From Clostridiaceae bacterium UBA6110 (lineage in GTDB: Bacteria; Bacillota; Clostridia; Clostridiales; Clostridiaceae): a stretch of 15,412 bases of DNA. The notes below the pieces were generated by a model. The model searched no databases. It was not told the origin of the DNA and worked only from the letters and a program-made list of their open reading frames with translations. The position numbers were made by a program, and so were the translations under genes. Where the stretch lies: assembly GCA_002428415.1 (NCBI GenBank), contig DIWI01000017.1, positions 1 through 15,412 of the forward strand, in the 5' to 3' direction. Within the stretch, counting starts at the first letter, position 1, and every line of letters begins with the position of its first letter. Shown here one piece after another: positions 8,214-13,502 of the stretch.

Positions 8214-8241
8214 ATATATATTCTGCACCGAGAACTTACAA
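8213..8241 (-). promoter_or_regulatory. Promoter of the fab-acc operon
   Basis: Minus-strand -35 TTGTAA (8241-8236), a 17-nt spacer, and -10 TATATT (8218-8213) form a good vegetative promoter. The predicted start, about 7 nt beyond the -10 (near 8206), gives a leader of about 40 nt before the fabH GTG. The FabT-like boxes sit directly over the start. Confidence 0.7.
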
Positions 8242-8299
8242 TTTCGCGAATTTGGCAATTTAGATGCATGAAGGTCCTATTTACTCCAAATTTCTCGGT
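8227..8299. repeat. Split inverted repeat upstream of the fab promoter
   Basis: The right arm (8286-8299) reads CCAAATTTCTCGGT. Its complement occurs in two blocks on the left: ACCGAGAA (8227-8234) and AATTTGG (8249-8255), separated by 14 nt. The left block lies in the -35/-10 spacer, so this is a DNA element rather than part of the fab transcript. Function unknown. Confidence 0.4.
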
Positions 8300-8373
8300 T
8301 TATCTCATCGGCACGTTTGCTGAAATATTAAAGATTAATTAAGAAATTAACACAAACCATAAAGATAAAGCCA

Positions 8374-8404
8374 AAATGAAAAAGCGGCATTTTCTGCCGC
8401 TTTT
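8374..8404 (-). terminator. Rho-independent terminator (bidirectional shape)
   Basis: A 10-bp perfect stem, AAAAGCGGCA with TGCCGCTTTT (8380-8389 and 8395-8404), has a 5-nt loop. On the minus strand the stem is followed by more T's (TTTTTCATTTT), so it terminates the small lmo0937-type gene about 50 nt downstream of its stop. T's also follow on the plus strand, so it could work both ways, but no plus-strand gene is seen before it. Confidence 0.85.
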
Positions 8405-8453
8405 AAGCTCATATTTATAACCCGCCCCTATTCAAACGAACTTCGATGTGAAT

Positions 8454-8603
8454 TTAAAGCCTTTTTCTGCCTTGAATAACATTAAGCAAAACAACAATCA
8501 CTGCAATTACAAGCAGAACATGTATGAAACCGCCCATAGTTGTAGATGTAACGAGACCCAGAGCCCATAATACTACGAGTATGATCGCAACCGTCCATAG
8601 CAT
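8454..8603 (-). CDS. lmo0937-family small membrane protein (49 aa)
   Basis: I translated this directly: ATG at 8603-8601, ending in TAA at 8454, 49 residues. Two hydrophobic segments (about residues 3-19 and 26-43) flank a TSTTMGGF turn, and the protein ends in basic QGRKRL, suggesting a two-helix membrane hairpin. Size and pattern match the small lmo0937/DUF5670-type proteins common in Firmicutes, whose function is unknown to me. AAAGGTGAT stands at ribosome-binding distance, a strong promoter lies about 100 nt upstream, and a terminator follows, so it is a complete single-gene unit. It has no visible link to the fab operon. Confidence 0.8.
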   Translation of the reverse strand: MLWTVAIILVVLWALGLVTSTTMGGFIHVLLVIAVIVVLLNVIQGRKRL

Positions 8604-8702
8604 GATAATCACCTTTCCTTTGTTAGTAGGCAATAAGAATGCGCTATAAGCTGCCTGGAATTACCGAAATTATATTCGGAATATTCTATATATTATATTT
8701 GT

Positions 8703-8731
8703 ATTATAGCACTTTTTGTGGATTTTTACAA
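8703..8731 (-). promoter_or_regulatory. Strong promoter of the 49-aa membrane protein gene
   Basis: -35 TTGTAA (8731-8726), a 17-nt spacer, and consensus -10 TATAAT (8708-8703). The start would fall near 8696, leaving a leader of about 93 nt that contains the CCGAA/TTCGG hairpin. Confidence 0.8.
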
Positions 8732-8854
8732 TGATATTTTTCTTTGTTCCTTTTGCTGCTTCGTTATATACAATACCGGAGAATGTGTTTTTTATATATG
8801 TTTTATTGGCTGTGTAGTTGAAGCTTTCAAAGCAATATATCTTTGAAGTAAGAA

Positions 8855-8895
8855 AGAAGAGATGAGGACGGAATTTCCAGTACCTCATCTCTTCT
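8855..8895 (-). terminator. Hairpin terminator after the thrS-HNH operon
   Basis: A perfect 13-bp stem pairs AGAAGAGATGAGG (8855-8867) with CCTCATCTCTTCT (8883-8895). The 15-nt loop itself contains a small GGAA/TTCC pairing. On the minus strand it is followed by TTCTTAC, a weak T-tract. It starts 57 nt after the HNH gene stop and is the only strong hairpin there. Confidence 0.65.
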
Positions 8896-8952
8896 GCTAT
8901 GTTGGGTTTTACTTTATTTGAATTACAGTTATGTGAACAGGTGAAGCTTAAC

Positions 8953-9333
8953 TCAGATATCGGTATAGTCTTCTTCCTTGAGCACGAATCCGCTCATGAG
9001 GTAGAATATGATGTCGATATTCAGGTAACCCTCCTTATGCTTCCTGAGAGCCTTTGAAAGGCTTAGAAGCGTGGAGTTCGTAACCTTTGTCAGGTCCTGG
9101 ATCTCCTGTTTGGTGTAGTAATTCCTGTTGAAAAGCCTTACCAGGCTGTCATGCATCTCCCTCTTGTACAGAAGGTCAGTTTCAGGGTCCCTGTGGGGAC
9201 CGTGTCTTCCGCTGTGATGCTCCTTGCAAAGATATATTACATTCAGAGGGAAGTCGATGCCTCCCTCCTCCCGGTGGACTATATGATGCTTGTCGCCTGG
9301 CCTTCCACAGACCCTGCAGGCGTTTTCTGCCAT
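8953..9333 (-). CDS. HNH-nuclease-like zinc protein, 126 aa, co-transcribed with thrS
   Basis: The N-terminal half looks like an HNH (beta-beta-alpha metal) module: CxxC at Cys6/Cys9, HHIVH with His16-His17, Asn31 in PLNVIYL, and Cys36-x2-His39-His40. The H/N/H residues and four metal ligands are all present, so a metal-dependent nuclease or a zinc-only DNA-binding role is possible. The C-terminal half (about 70-115) is predicted helical (YTKQEIQDLTKVTNSTLLSL) and could be a helix-turn-helix. ATG at 9333 follows AGGAGG and lies directly after the thrS stop with no gap, so it shares the T-box-controlled transcript. No partner methylase, integrase or immunity gene is present, which argues against a restriction system. 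Function unknown. Confidence 0.7.
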   Translation of the reverse strand: MAENACRVCGRPGDKHHIVHREEGGIDFPLNVIYLCKEHHSGRHGPHRDPETDLLYKREMHDSLVRLFNRNYYTKQEIQDLTKVTNSTLLSLSKALRKHKEGYLNIDIIFYLMSGFVLKEEDYTDI

Positions 9334-11304
9334 CTACGCCTCCTGTTCGGCTTTGATGTTCTTGTGGTAGTTGTATTTTTCCCTGTTCTCCCTTACCACT
9401 CTTTCAATGAAGGCTGCCTTGTCCTGTGCCCCTTCGTCGCCCTTTTCCCTGGACCTGACTGAAAGTGTACCGTTCGCCTCTTCCTGCTCTCCGATGATCA
9501 CAATGTACGGATCCCTTTCGAGTCTTGCTTCCCTTATCTTGTACCCGATCTTTTCAGACCTGTAGTCTGCTTCGACCCTGATACCGGCAGCCTTCATTTC
9601 AGCTGCAACCTTGTCCACATAGTCATGGAACCTTTCGGATATCGGAAGAAGCTTTACCTGTACAGGCGAAAGCCACAGCGGGAAGGCACCGGCATATTTC
9701 TCGATGAGCATGGCAAGTGTCCTCTCGTAGCATCCGATTGATGTCCTGTGTATGACATACGGTCTCTTTTTGGAGCCGTCTGAGTCTACATAGTACATCT
9801 GGAACCTTTCCGGAAGCGCGAAGTCTATCTGGACTGTTATGATAGTGTCCTCTTTACCATGGACATTCCTGTACTGAAGGTCAAGCTTCGGACCGTAGAA
9901 TGCAGCTTCGCCTTCAGCCTCCTCATAATCGAGTCCCACATGGTCCAGGATGGTCCTCATTTTGTTCTGGGTATCCTCCCAAGCCACCGGGTTGTCGATA
10001 TACTTAGCCCTGTTGTTCGGGTCCCACTTCGAGAACCTGTAGGATATGCCGTCCTTCATGCCTAGTATTTCCATGACATGGTCGATGAGATGGAGCACTC
10101 CCTTGAATTCATCTTCAATCTGGTCAGGCCTAACTATAAGGTGGCCTTCCGATATGGTGAACTGCCTCACTCTTATGAGTCCGTGCATTTCACCTGACGA
10201 CTCGTTCCTGAACAGTGTCGATGTCTCAGCATATCTGATGGGAAGCTCCCTGTAGCTGTGCTGCTCGCTGTTGTATATTGTGAACTGGAATGGACATGTC
10301 ATAGGTCTTAGAGACAGGATCTCTTCGTCCTTTTCCTCATCGCCCATGAGGAACATTCCGTCCTTGTAGTGGTCCCAGTGACCGGATATCTTGTATAGGT
10401 CTGATTTAGCCAGATAAGGAGTCTGTGTGTATACATATCCTCTCGATTCTTCAAGGTCTTCTATCCACCTCTTGAGTATCTGAAGTATCTTGGCGCCCTT
10501 CGGCTTGATCAGTGGAAGGCCCTGGCCAACCTCTTCAGCGGTTGTGAACAGGTTAAGCTCCCTTCCAAGCTTGTTGTGGTCCCTTTTCTTTGCCTCTTCA
10601 AGCATGGTGAGGTGTGCATCCAGCTCTGATTTCTTAGGGAACGCGGTTCCATAGATCCTGGAAAGCATCTTGTTCTTTTCAGAACCTCTCCAGTATGCGC
10701 CTGCAATCTGAGTCAGCTTCACAGCCTTTATGCTCTTGGTGGACATGAGATGCGGTCCCGCACAAAGGTCGGTGAATTCTCCCATCCTGTAGAATGAAAT
10801 TACTGCGTCTTCAGGCAGGTCGTTGATGAGCTCGACCTTGTAAGGCTCATCAAGCTCCTCCATGAGCTTTACGGCTTCAAACCTTGGAAGCGTAAACCTC
10901 TCGAGCTTCAGGTCCTCCTTGACAATGCTCTTCATCTCTTCCTCGATTTTCGCAAGGTCCTCATAGGTGAAGCTTCCATCCTTGTCGAAGTCATAGTAGT
11001 AGCCGTCCTCGATTGCAGGTCCAATTGCAAGCTTAATGCCAGGAAAAAGCCTTTTGACTGCAAGTGCCATGACATGGGATGCAGTATGCCTGAAGGCGTG
11101 CCTGCCCTCCTCGCTTTCGAAGGTCTTCACCTCGAACTTTGAATCCGCGGTGATTTCATCCCTGAGGTCAGCGACCTTCCCATTCAGCTTACCAGCCATC
11201 GCATTTCTCGCAAGCCCCTCTGATATCTTTGCAGCGGCCTCGATTACAGTAGTACCCTTTTCGACTTCAAGTATCTTTCCGTCATAGAGTTCAAGTTTTA
11301 ACAT
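9334..11304 (-). CDS. thrS: Threonyl-tRNA synthetase
   Basis: ThrRS charges tRNA-Thr. The 656-aa protein has the N-terminal TGS domain (about 1-62), then the second additional editing domain with His73/His77 in HTASH and Cys181/His185 in CAGPH, which clears Ser-tRNA-Thr. The class II core follows, with Cys337 in RPMTCPF, His388 in ISEGH and a third His in VIHRTSIGCYE as zinc ligands, then the anticodon-binding domain (AGAFPLWLSPVQVKLLPI onward). ATG at 11304 lies 6 nt after AGGAGG; another ATG at 11307 is only 3 nt away. The open frame to 11400 is read-through of the T-box leader. TSIGCYERTLAMLIEKY differs from the E. coli-type sequence and, as I recall, is a form found in clostridia. Confidence 0.96.
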   Translation of the reverse strand: MLKLELYDGKILEVEKGTTVIEAAAKISEGLARNAMAGKLNGKVADLRDEITADSKFEVKTFESEEGRHAFRHTASHVMALAVKRLFPGIKLAIGPAIEDGYYYDFDKDGSFTYEDLAKIEEEMKSIVKEDLKLERFTLPRFEAVKLMEELDEPYKVELINDLPEDAVISFYRMGEFTDLCAGPHLMSTKSIKAVKLTQIAGAYWRGSEKNKMLSRIYGTAFPKKSELDAHLTMLEEAKKRDHNKLGRELNLFTTAEEVGQGLPLIKPKGAKILQILKRWIEDLEESRGYVYTQTPYLAKSDLYKISGHWDHYKDGMFLMGDEEKDEEILSLRPMTCPFQFTIYNSEQHSYRELPIRYAETSTLFRNESSGEMHGLIRVRQFTISEGHLIVRPDQIEDEFKGVLHLIDHVMEILGMKDGISYRFSKWDPNNRAKYIDNPVAWEDTQNKMRTILDHVGLDYEEAEGEAAFYGPKLDLQYRNVHGKEDTIITVQIDFALPERFQMYYVDSDGSKKRPYVIHRTSIGCYERTLAMLIEKYAGAFPLWLSPVQVKLLPISERFHDYVDKVAAEMKAAGIRVEADYRSEKIGYKIREARLERDPYIVIIGEQEEANGTLSVRSREKGDEGAQDKAAFIERVVRENREKYNYHKNIKAEQEA

Positions 11305-11317
11305 CATAACCCTCCTT

Positions 11318-11355
11318 AAAATAAAGAAGACCCGTCCCTGTAAAAGGGACGAGTC
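11318..11355 (-). terminator. T-box attenuator terminator of thrS
   Basis: The minus-strand RNA forms a 10-bp stem, GACUCGUCCC with GGGACGGGUC (one G-U pair), followed by a U-rich tail (TTCTTTATTTT, 11328-11318). It lies between the T-box sequence and the thrS ribosome binding site and is the alternative to the antiterminator. Confidence 0.9.
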
Positions 11356-11556
11356 GTCGCGGTTCCACCCTGATTGAAGGCATCTCTGCCTTCCACTCAA
11401 AACGCCTTAACGCGGCAAACGTCCGTGCTTATACTATATGTCTTCGCAGGAGACTCCCAGGTGGTTTTTCATGGATTTACGCTTCGGGTCTTTCAGCCTG
11501 AGGACCCGCTCTCTTTATACTGCCATCCACTATTTTCCTGTTCAATGTCTTTCATT
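11318..11556 (-). ncRNA. T-box riboswitch (tRNA-Thr) upstream of thrS
   Basis: The canonical T-box sequence AGGGTGGAACCGCG occupies 11371-11358, just before the terminator. Upstream, a long structured region fits Stem I: the basal arms CAGGA and TCCTG, and a distal hairpin CGGGTC/GACCCG near 11500-11480. The Stem I 3' strand contains ACCACC (11465-11460), so threonine codon ACC is available as specifier, as expected for thrS; I could not fold it to prove the register. The UGGA in the T-box would pair with a tRNA ending UCCA. Uncharged tRNA-Thr should stabilise the antiterminator and allow thrS-HNH expression. Confidence 0.92.
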
Positions 11557-11562
11557 ACAAAT

Positions 11563-11591
11563 ATTATAGTGAATAAACGTCCGGTAGTCAA
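11563..11591 (-). promoter_or_regulatory. Promoter of the thrS operon
   Basis: -35 TTGACT (11591-11586), a 17-nt spacer, and consensus -10 TATAAT (11568-11563). The predicted start near 11556 puts the whole T-box on the transcript. Confidence 0.85.
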
Positions 11592-11660
11592 GATTCGACC
11601 ATTATAGTATTGGTATAGTTAGAATAGATTCAAATGGGCTGATATTTCCAATTGCTATCG

Positions 11661-11687
11661 ATTGTTCACATTAATATGGTGAATAAT
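11661..11687. repeat. Inverted repeat between the divergent promoters
   Basis: ATTGTTCAC (11661-11669) and GTGAATAAT (11679-11687) pair at 8 of 9 positions across a 9-nt spacer. It lies about 70 nt behind the thrS -35 and over 100 nt ahead of the plus-strand gene at 11827. It could be an operator; no known consensus is claimed. Confidence 0.35.
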
Positions 11688-11770
11688 TTTTCATATTTTA
11701 AGTCATTTGTCATAATTCAGACATAAAGCAGTATAATTAGTAAAGGTTTAGAAAATTCAATTATTGTTTC

Positions 11771-11799
11771 TTAATTATAGTGTTCGATTATTGTATAAT
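11771..11799 (+). promoter_or_regulatory. Promoter of the DUF1904/DUF6873 gene pair
   Basis: Consensus -10 TATAAT at 11794-11799 lies 28 nt before the ATG at 11827. At 17 nt spacing the -35 is only TTAATT (11771-11776), so activity may be modest or need an activator. A second TATAAT at 11732-11737 has TTGTCA (11707-11712) at a poor 19-nt spacing. Confidence 0.5.
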
Positions 11800-11826
11800 G
11801 TACCCATAGAATCTAGGAGGTTAGGT

Positions 11827-12168
11827 ATGGTACACGTCATAATCCACATCCCGAGGTGTTCGGGACACGCAAGAAAGAATCAGCTCATCAGTTCACTGAC
11901 ATACAGGCTGTCATCACTTCTGAAGGTACCTGACAATGCTGTGCATGTGATAATATATGAATCTGAGTTCAGGACCGACACAGCATCAGAAAGCTGCGAC
12001 TTCATTCTTGGTGAGGCAATGACAAGAATTGAAATGCCAAAGGAAGCAAGGGACGAGATGGCCTCCATCTTCAGGGACGAGGCGGTCAAGTTCTCTGGCA
12101 TAGAGGTTGACAAGCTCACATTTGTTGTAAGGCAGGTTCCGGGTGAGTTCTGGTATGGCAGGAAGTAA
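11827..12168 (+). CDS. DUF1904 / MIF-tautomerase-like small protein (113 aa)
   Basis: The protein reads as two beta-alpha-beta units: VHVIIHIP, helix (RKNQLISSLTYRLSSLL), VHVIIYESEF; then CDFILGEAMTRIEM, helix (PKEARDEMASIFRDEAV), KLTFVVRQVPGEFWYGRK. That pattern and length fit the tautomerase superfamily (4-oxalocrotonate tautomerase/MIF) and most closely the DUF1904 domain as I recall it. The N-terminus is Met-Val-His, so the catalytic Pro that follows Met in true tautomerases is missing; tautomerase activity is therefore doubtful. ATG at 11827 lies 6 nt after AGGAGG; the upstream in-frame ATG at 11764 would read through the promoter. It overlaps the next gene by 14 nt. Confidence 0.55.
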   Translation: MVHVIIHIPRCSGHARKNQLISSLTYRLSSLLKVPDNAVHVIIYESEFRTDTASESCDFILGEAMTRIEMPKEARDEMASIFRDEAVKFSGIEVDKLTFVVRQVPGEFWYGRK

Positions 12169-12895
12169 AGACAGTTTATTGATTGTTGATCCAAGGACGC
12201 CTGATAGCGAGGTTCGCGAGATTGAAGCTCTTGGATTCAAGGTCGTGGCAGCAGAATGCCTCGACTTTCTCTATGAAGGAGTCAAGGGACATCCGGATCT
12301 TCAATTCGCACCTGTTGGAGACAGGCTGATATGCCACAGAGGTATTTCATTGGAGAAGCTAAAGGAATTTCAGGGGCATGGAATAGAGTGCATTCCTTCA
12401 TTAGCAGCACTGGCACTCCCCTACCCCGGACACGTTATTTTGAATGCCTCCATCGGAGGCGGTGCACTAATACACCGGACTGACATAACCGATGGAGCTC
12501 TGCTTGAGGAGGCGATAAGACAAGGCCTTAGACTTATTGACGTAAGACAGGGATACAGTCGGTGCTCTACCTCTTATATTGGCAATGGATGTTTTGCAAC
12601 GAATGATTCAGGCGTGGCAGCTGCGTTATCTGAGAATGGATTCAGGGTATTCATCTCCCCCTATGGCGATGTTGAACTTGAGGGATTCGATTACGGATTT
12701 TTAGGAGGCTGCCTGTCATCGGTAGTGACAGGTTCAGACCGGTTGGTTCTTGTCAGCGGGAATTTGAATGAATATGTCATGGGCAGGGAGCTGAGGGAGT
12801 TCATAATAAGTTCGGGGGCCATCCCGATAGAGGTGGGAAAAGGAAGACTTAAGGACAGAGGCTCTGTACTGCAGGTCTTTAAGAAACGGAATTGA
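12155..12895 (+). CDS. DUF6873-like (GME-fold) protein, 246 aa, function unknown
   Basis: No named enzyme is recognised with certainty. Its features fit the clostridial DUF6873 group, related to guanidino-group-modifying (GME-fold) enzymes: LLIVDPR near the N-terminus, GHPDLQFAPVGDRLI (about 45-59), VRQGYSRCSTSYIGNGCFATNDSG split over about 130-150, and a Gly/Cys-rich FDYGFLGGCLSSV (about 184-196). Several Cys, His and Asp residues lie where such enzymes keep catalytic groups, but I cannot assign them. No signal peptide or membrane segment is seen. I chose ATG at 12155, which has GGTGAG 7 nt upstream inside the preceding gene; GTG at 12143 is the alternative. The 14-nt overlap with the DUF1904-like gene implies one transcript. 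No clear terminator follows. Confidence 0.6.
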   Translation: MAGSKDSLLIVDPRTPDSEVREIEALGFKVVAAECLDFLYEGVKGHPDLQFAPVGDRLICHRGISLEKLKEFQGHGIECIPSLAALALPYPGHVILNASIGGGALIHRTDITDGALLEEAIRQGLRLIDVRQGYSRCSTSYIGNGCFATNDSGVAAALSENGFRVFISPYGDVELEGFDYGFLGGCLSSVVTGSDRLVLVSGNLNEYVMGRELREFIISSGAIPIEVGKGRLKDRGSVLQVFKKRN

Positions 12896-12921
12896 TAAGA
12901 ATACAACAATATTTCAAGAAA

Positions 12922-12939
12922 AAGTTAAAAATTTAACGC
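12922..12939 (+). promoter_or_regulatory. Rex-like operator 1, upstream of the hyd promoter
   Basis: GTTAA (12924-12928), four nt AAAT, TTAAC (12933-12937): an inverted repeat matching the core of the clostridial Rex box (TTGTTAA-N4-TTAACAA), though the outer two bases of each half differ. It ends 6 nt before the -35 element. Confidence 0.45.
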
Positions 12940-12945
12940 AAAAGA

Positions 12946-12974
12946 TTGTAAACATATGCAGTGCAGTGTATACT
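12946..12974 (+). promoter_or_regulatory. Promoter of the hydrogenase-type operon
   Basis: -35 TTGTAA (12946-12951), a 17-nt spacer, -10 TATACT (12969-12974). The start near 12981 gives a leader of about 33 nt before the first ATG at 13014. Confidence 0.72.
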
Positions 12975-12984
12975 TATGGTGTAT

Positions 12985-13002
12985 TTGTCCAAAATTTAAC
13001 AA
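12985..13002 (+). promoter_or_regulatory. Rex-like operator 2, between start site and first gene
   Basis: TTGTCCA, AAAT, TTAACAA: the right half is a perfect clostridial Rex half-site and the left half matches 5 of 7, with the required 4-nt spacer. It lies just after the predicted start site, a good place for repression. Rex is the NADH/NAD+-sensing repressor that commonly controls hydrogenase and fermentation genes in clostridia. Confidence 0.55.
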
Positions 13003-13013
13003 TGAGGTGGAAT

Positions 13014-13490
13014 ATGTGTAGTTTAAAGGACAATCCTAAGACCAGAGAGCTTGATGATTTCATAGAAGAAATCGACGCCAAGGAAAGCGACCTGATACTG
13101 GTTCTTCACAGAGCACAGAATCTCTTCGGTTACCTGCCTGAAGAAGTCATCAGCCACATCAGTGAAAAAATCAATGTTCCGAAAGCAAAGATATTCGGAG
13201 TTCTCAGCTTCTATTCCTATTTCACGACTACACCGAGAGGAAAGAATGTAGTCAATGTCTGCATGGGAACAGCATGCTTTGTAAGAGGGTCTGAAGCCAT
13301 CCTAAGGGAACTTGAGTCACAGCTTAGGATCAAGAACGGTGATACATCGATAGATGGACTCTTCACTCTGGATTCGCTAAGGTGTGTAGGTGCCTGCGGT
13401 CTTGCACCTGTTGTCATGGTCAATGACAAGGTGTATGGAAGAGTGACCACAGAAGATGTCGCAAGGATCATCAGCGAGTGCGAGGTATAG
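13014..13490 (+). CDS. hydC: NuoE-like [2Fe-2S] subunit of NAD(P)-linked hydrogenase (HydC/HndA type)
   Basis: The 158-aa thioredoxin-like ferredoxin domain subunit has Cys83-x4-Cys88 (CMGTAC) and Cys124-x3-Cys128 (CVGAC), the four ligands of the NuoE-type [2Fe-2S] cluster. The N-terminal helical bundle (about 10-75) includes LHRAQNLFGYLPEEV and KIFGVLSFYSYF, both family hallmarks. The subunit passes electrons with the NuoF-like partner encoded next. Start choice: ATG at 13014 with GAGG 6 nt upstream; in-frame ATGs at 13002 and 12966 fall in the leader. The stop is embedded in the ribosome binding site of the next gene. Confidence 0.88.
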   Translation: MCSLKDNPKTRELDDFIEEIDAKESDLILVLHRAQNLFGYLPEEVISHISEKINVPKAKIFGVLSFYSYFTTTPRGKNVVNVCMGTACFVRGSEAILRELESQLRIKNGDTSIDGLFTLDSLRCVGACGLAPVVMVNDKVYGRVTTEDVARIISECEV

Positions 13491-13502
13491 GAGGGTATGG
13501 AA

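Larger units (their letters stand above)
8604..8952. other. Intergenic region between the lmo0937-type gene and the HNH gene
   Basis: This AT-rich stretch of about 350 nt has no convincing gene. It holds the leader and promoter of the 49-aa gene, a hairpin in that leader (CCGAA 8664-8668 with TTCGG 8675-8679), a 7-bp inverted repeat (TTCAAAG 8826-8832 with CTTTGAA 8841-8847), and the terminator of the thrS-HNH operon. A 72-aa open frame at 8670-8888 on the minus strand starts inside that terminator and looks like chance. Confidence 0.7.

Noticed and set aside
8168..8269. A 34-codon in-frame N-terminal extension of fabH from ATG 8269
   Set aside because: It would cover the promoter and operator and gives a non-family N-terminus; the GTG at 8167 yields the canonical FabH start.
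8268..8342. A 24-codon plus-strand frame (MKVLFTPNFSVYLIG...) followed by the terminator at 8380
   Set aside because: No ribosome binding site and no credible plus-strand promoter were found; the terminator is explained by the minus-strand gene.
8670..8888. A 72-codon minus-strand open frame
   Set aside because: It begins inside the terminator hairpin, covers the promoter of the 49-aa gene, and is AT-rich and low-complexity with no ribosome binding site.
11305..11400. Extended N-terminus of thrS
   Set aside because: This is in-frame read-through of the T-box antiterminator/terminator; the real start follows AGGAGG at 11304.
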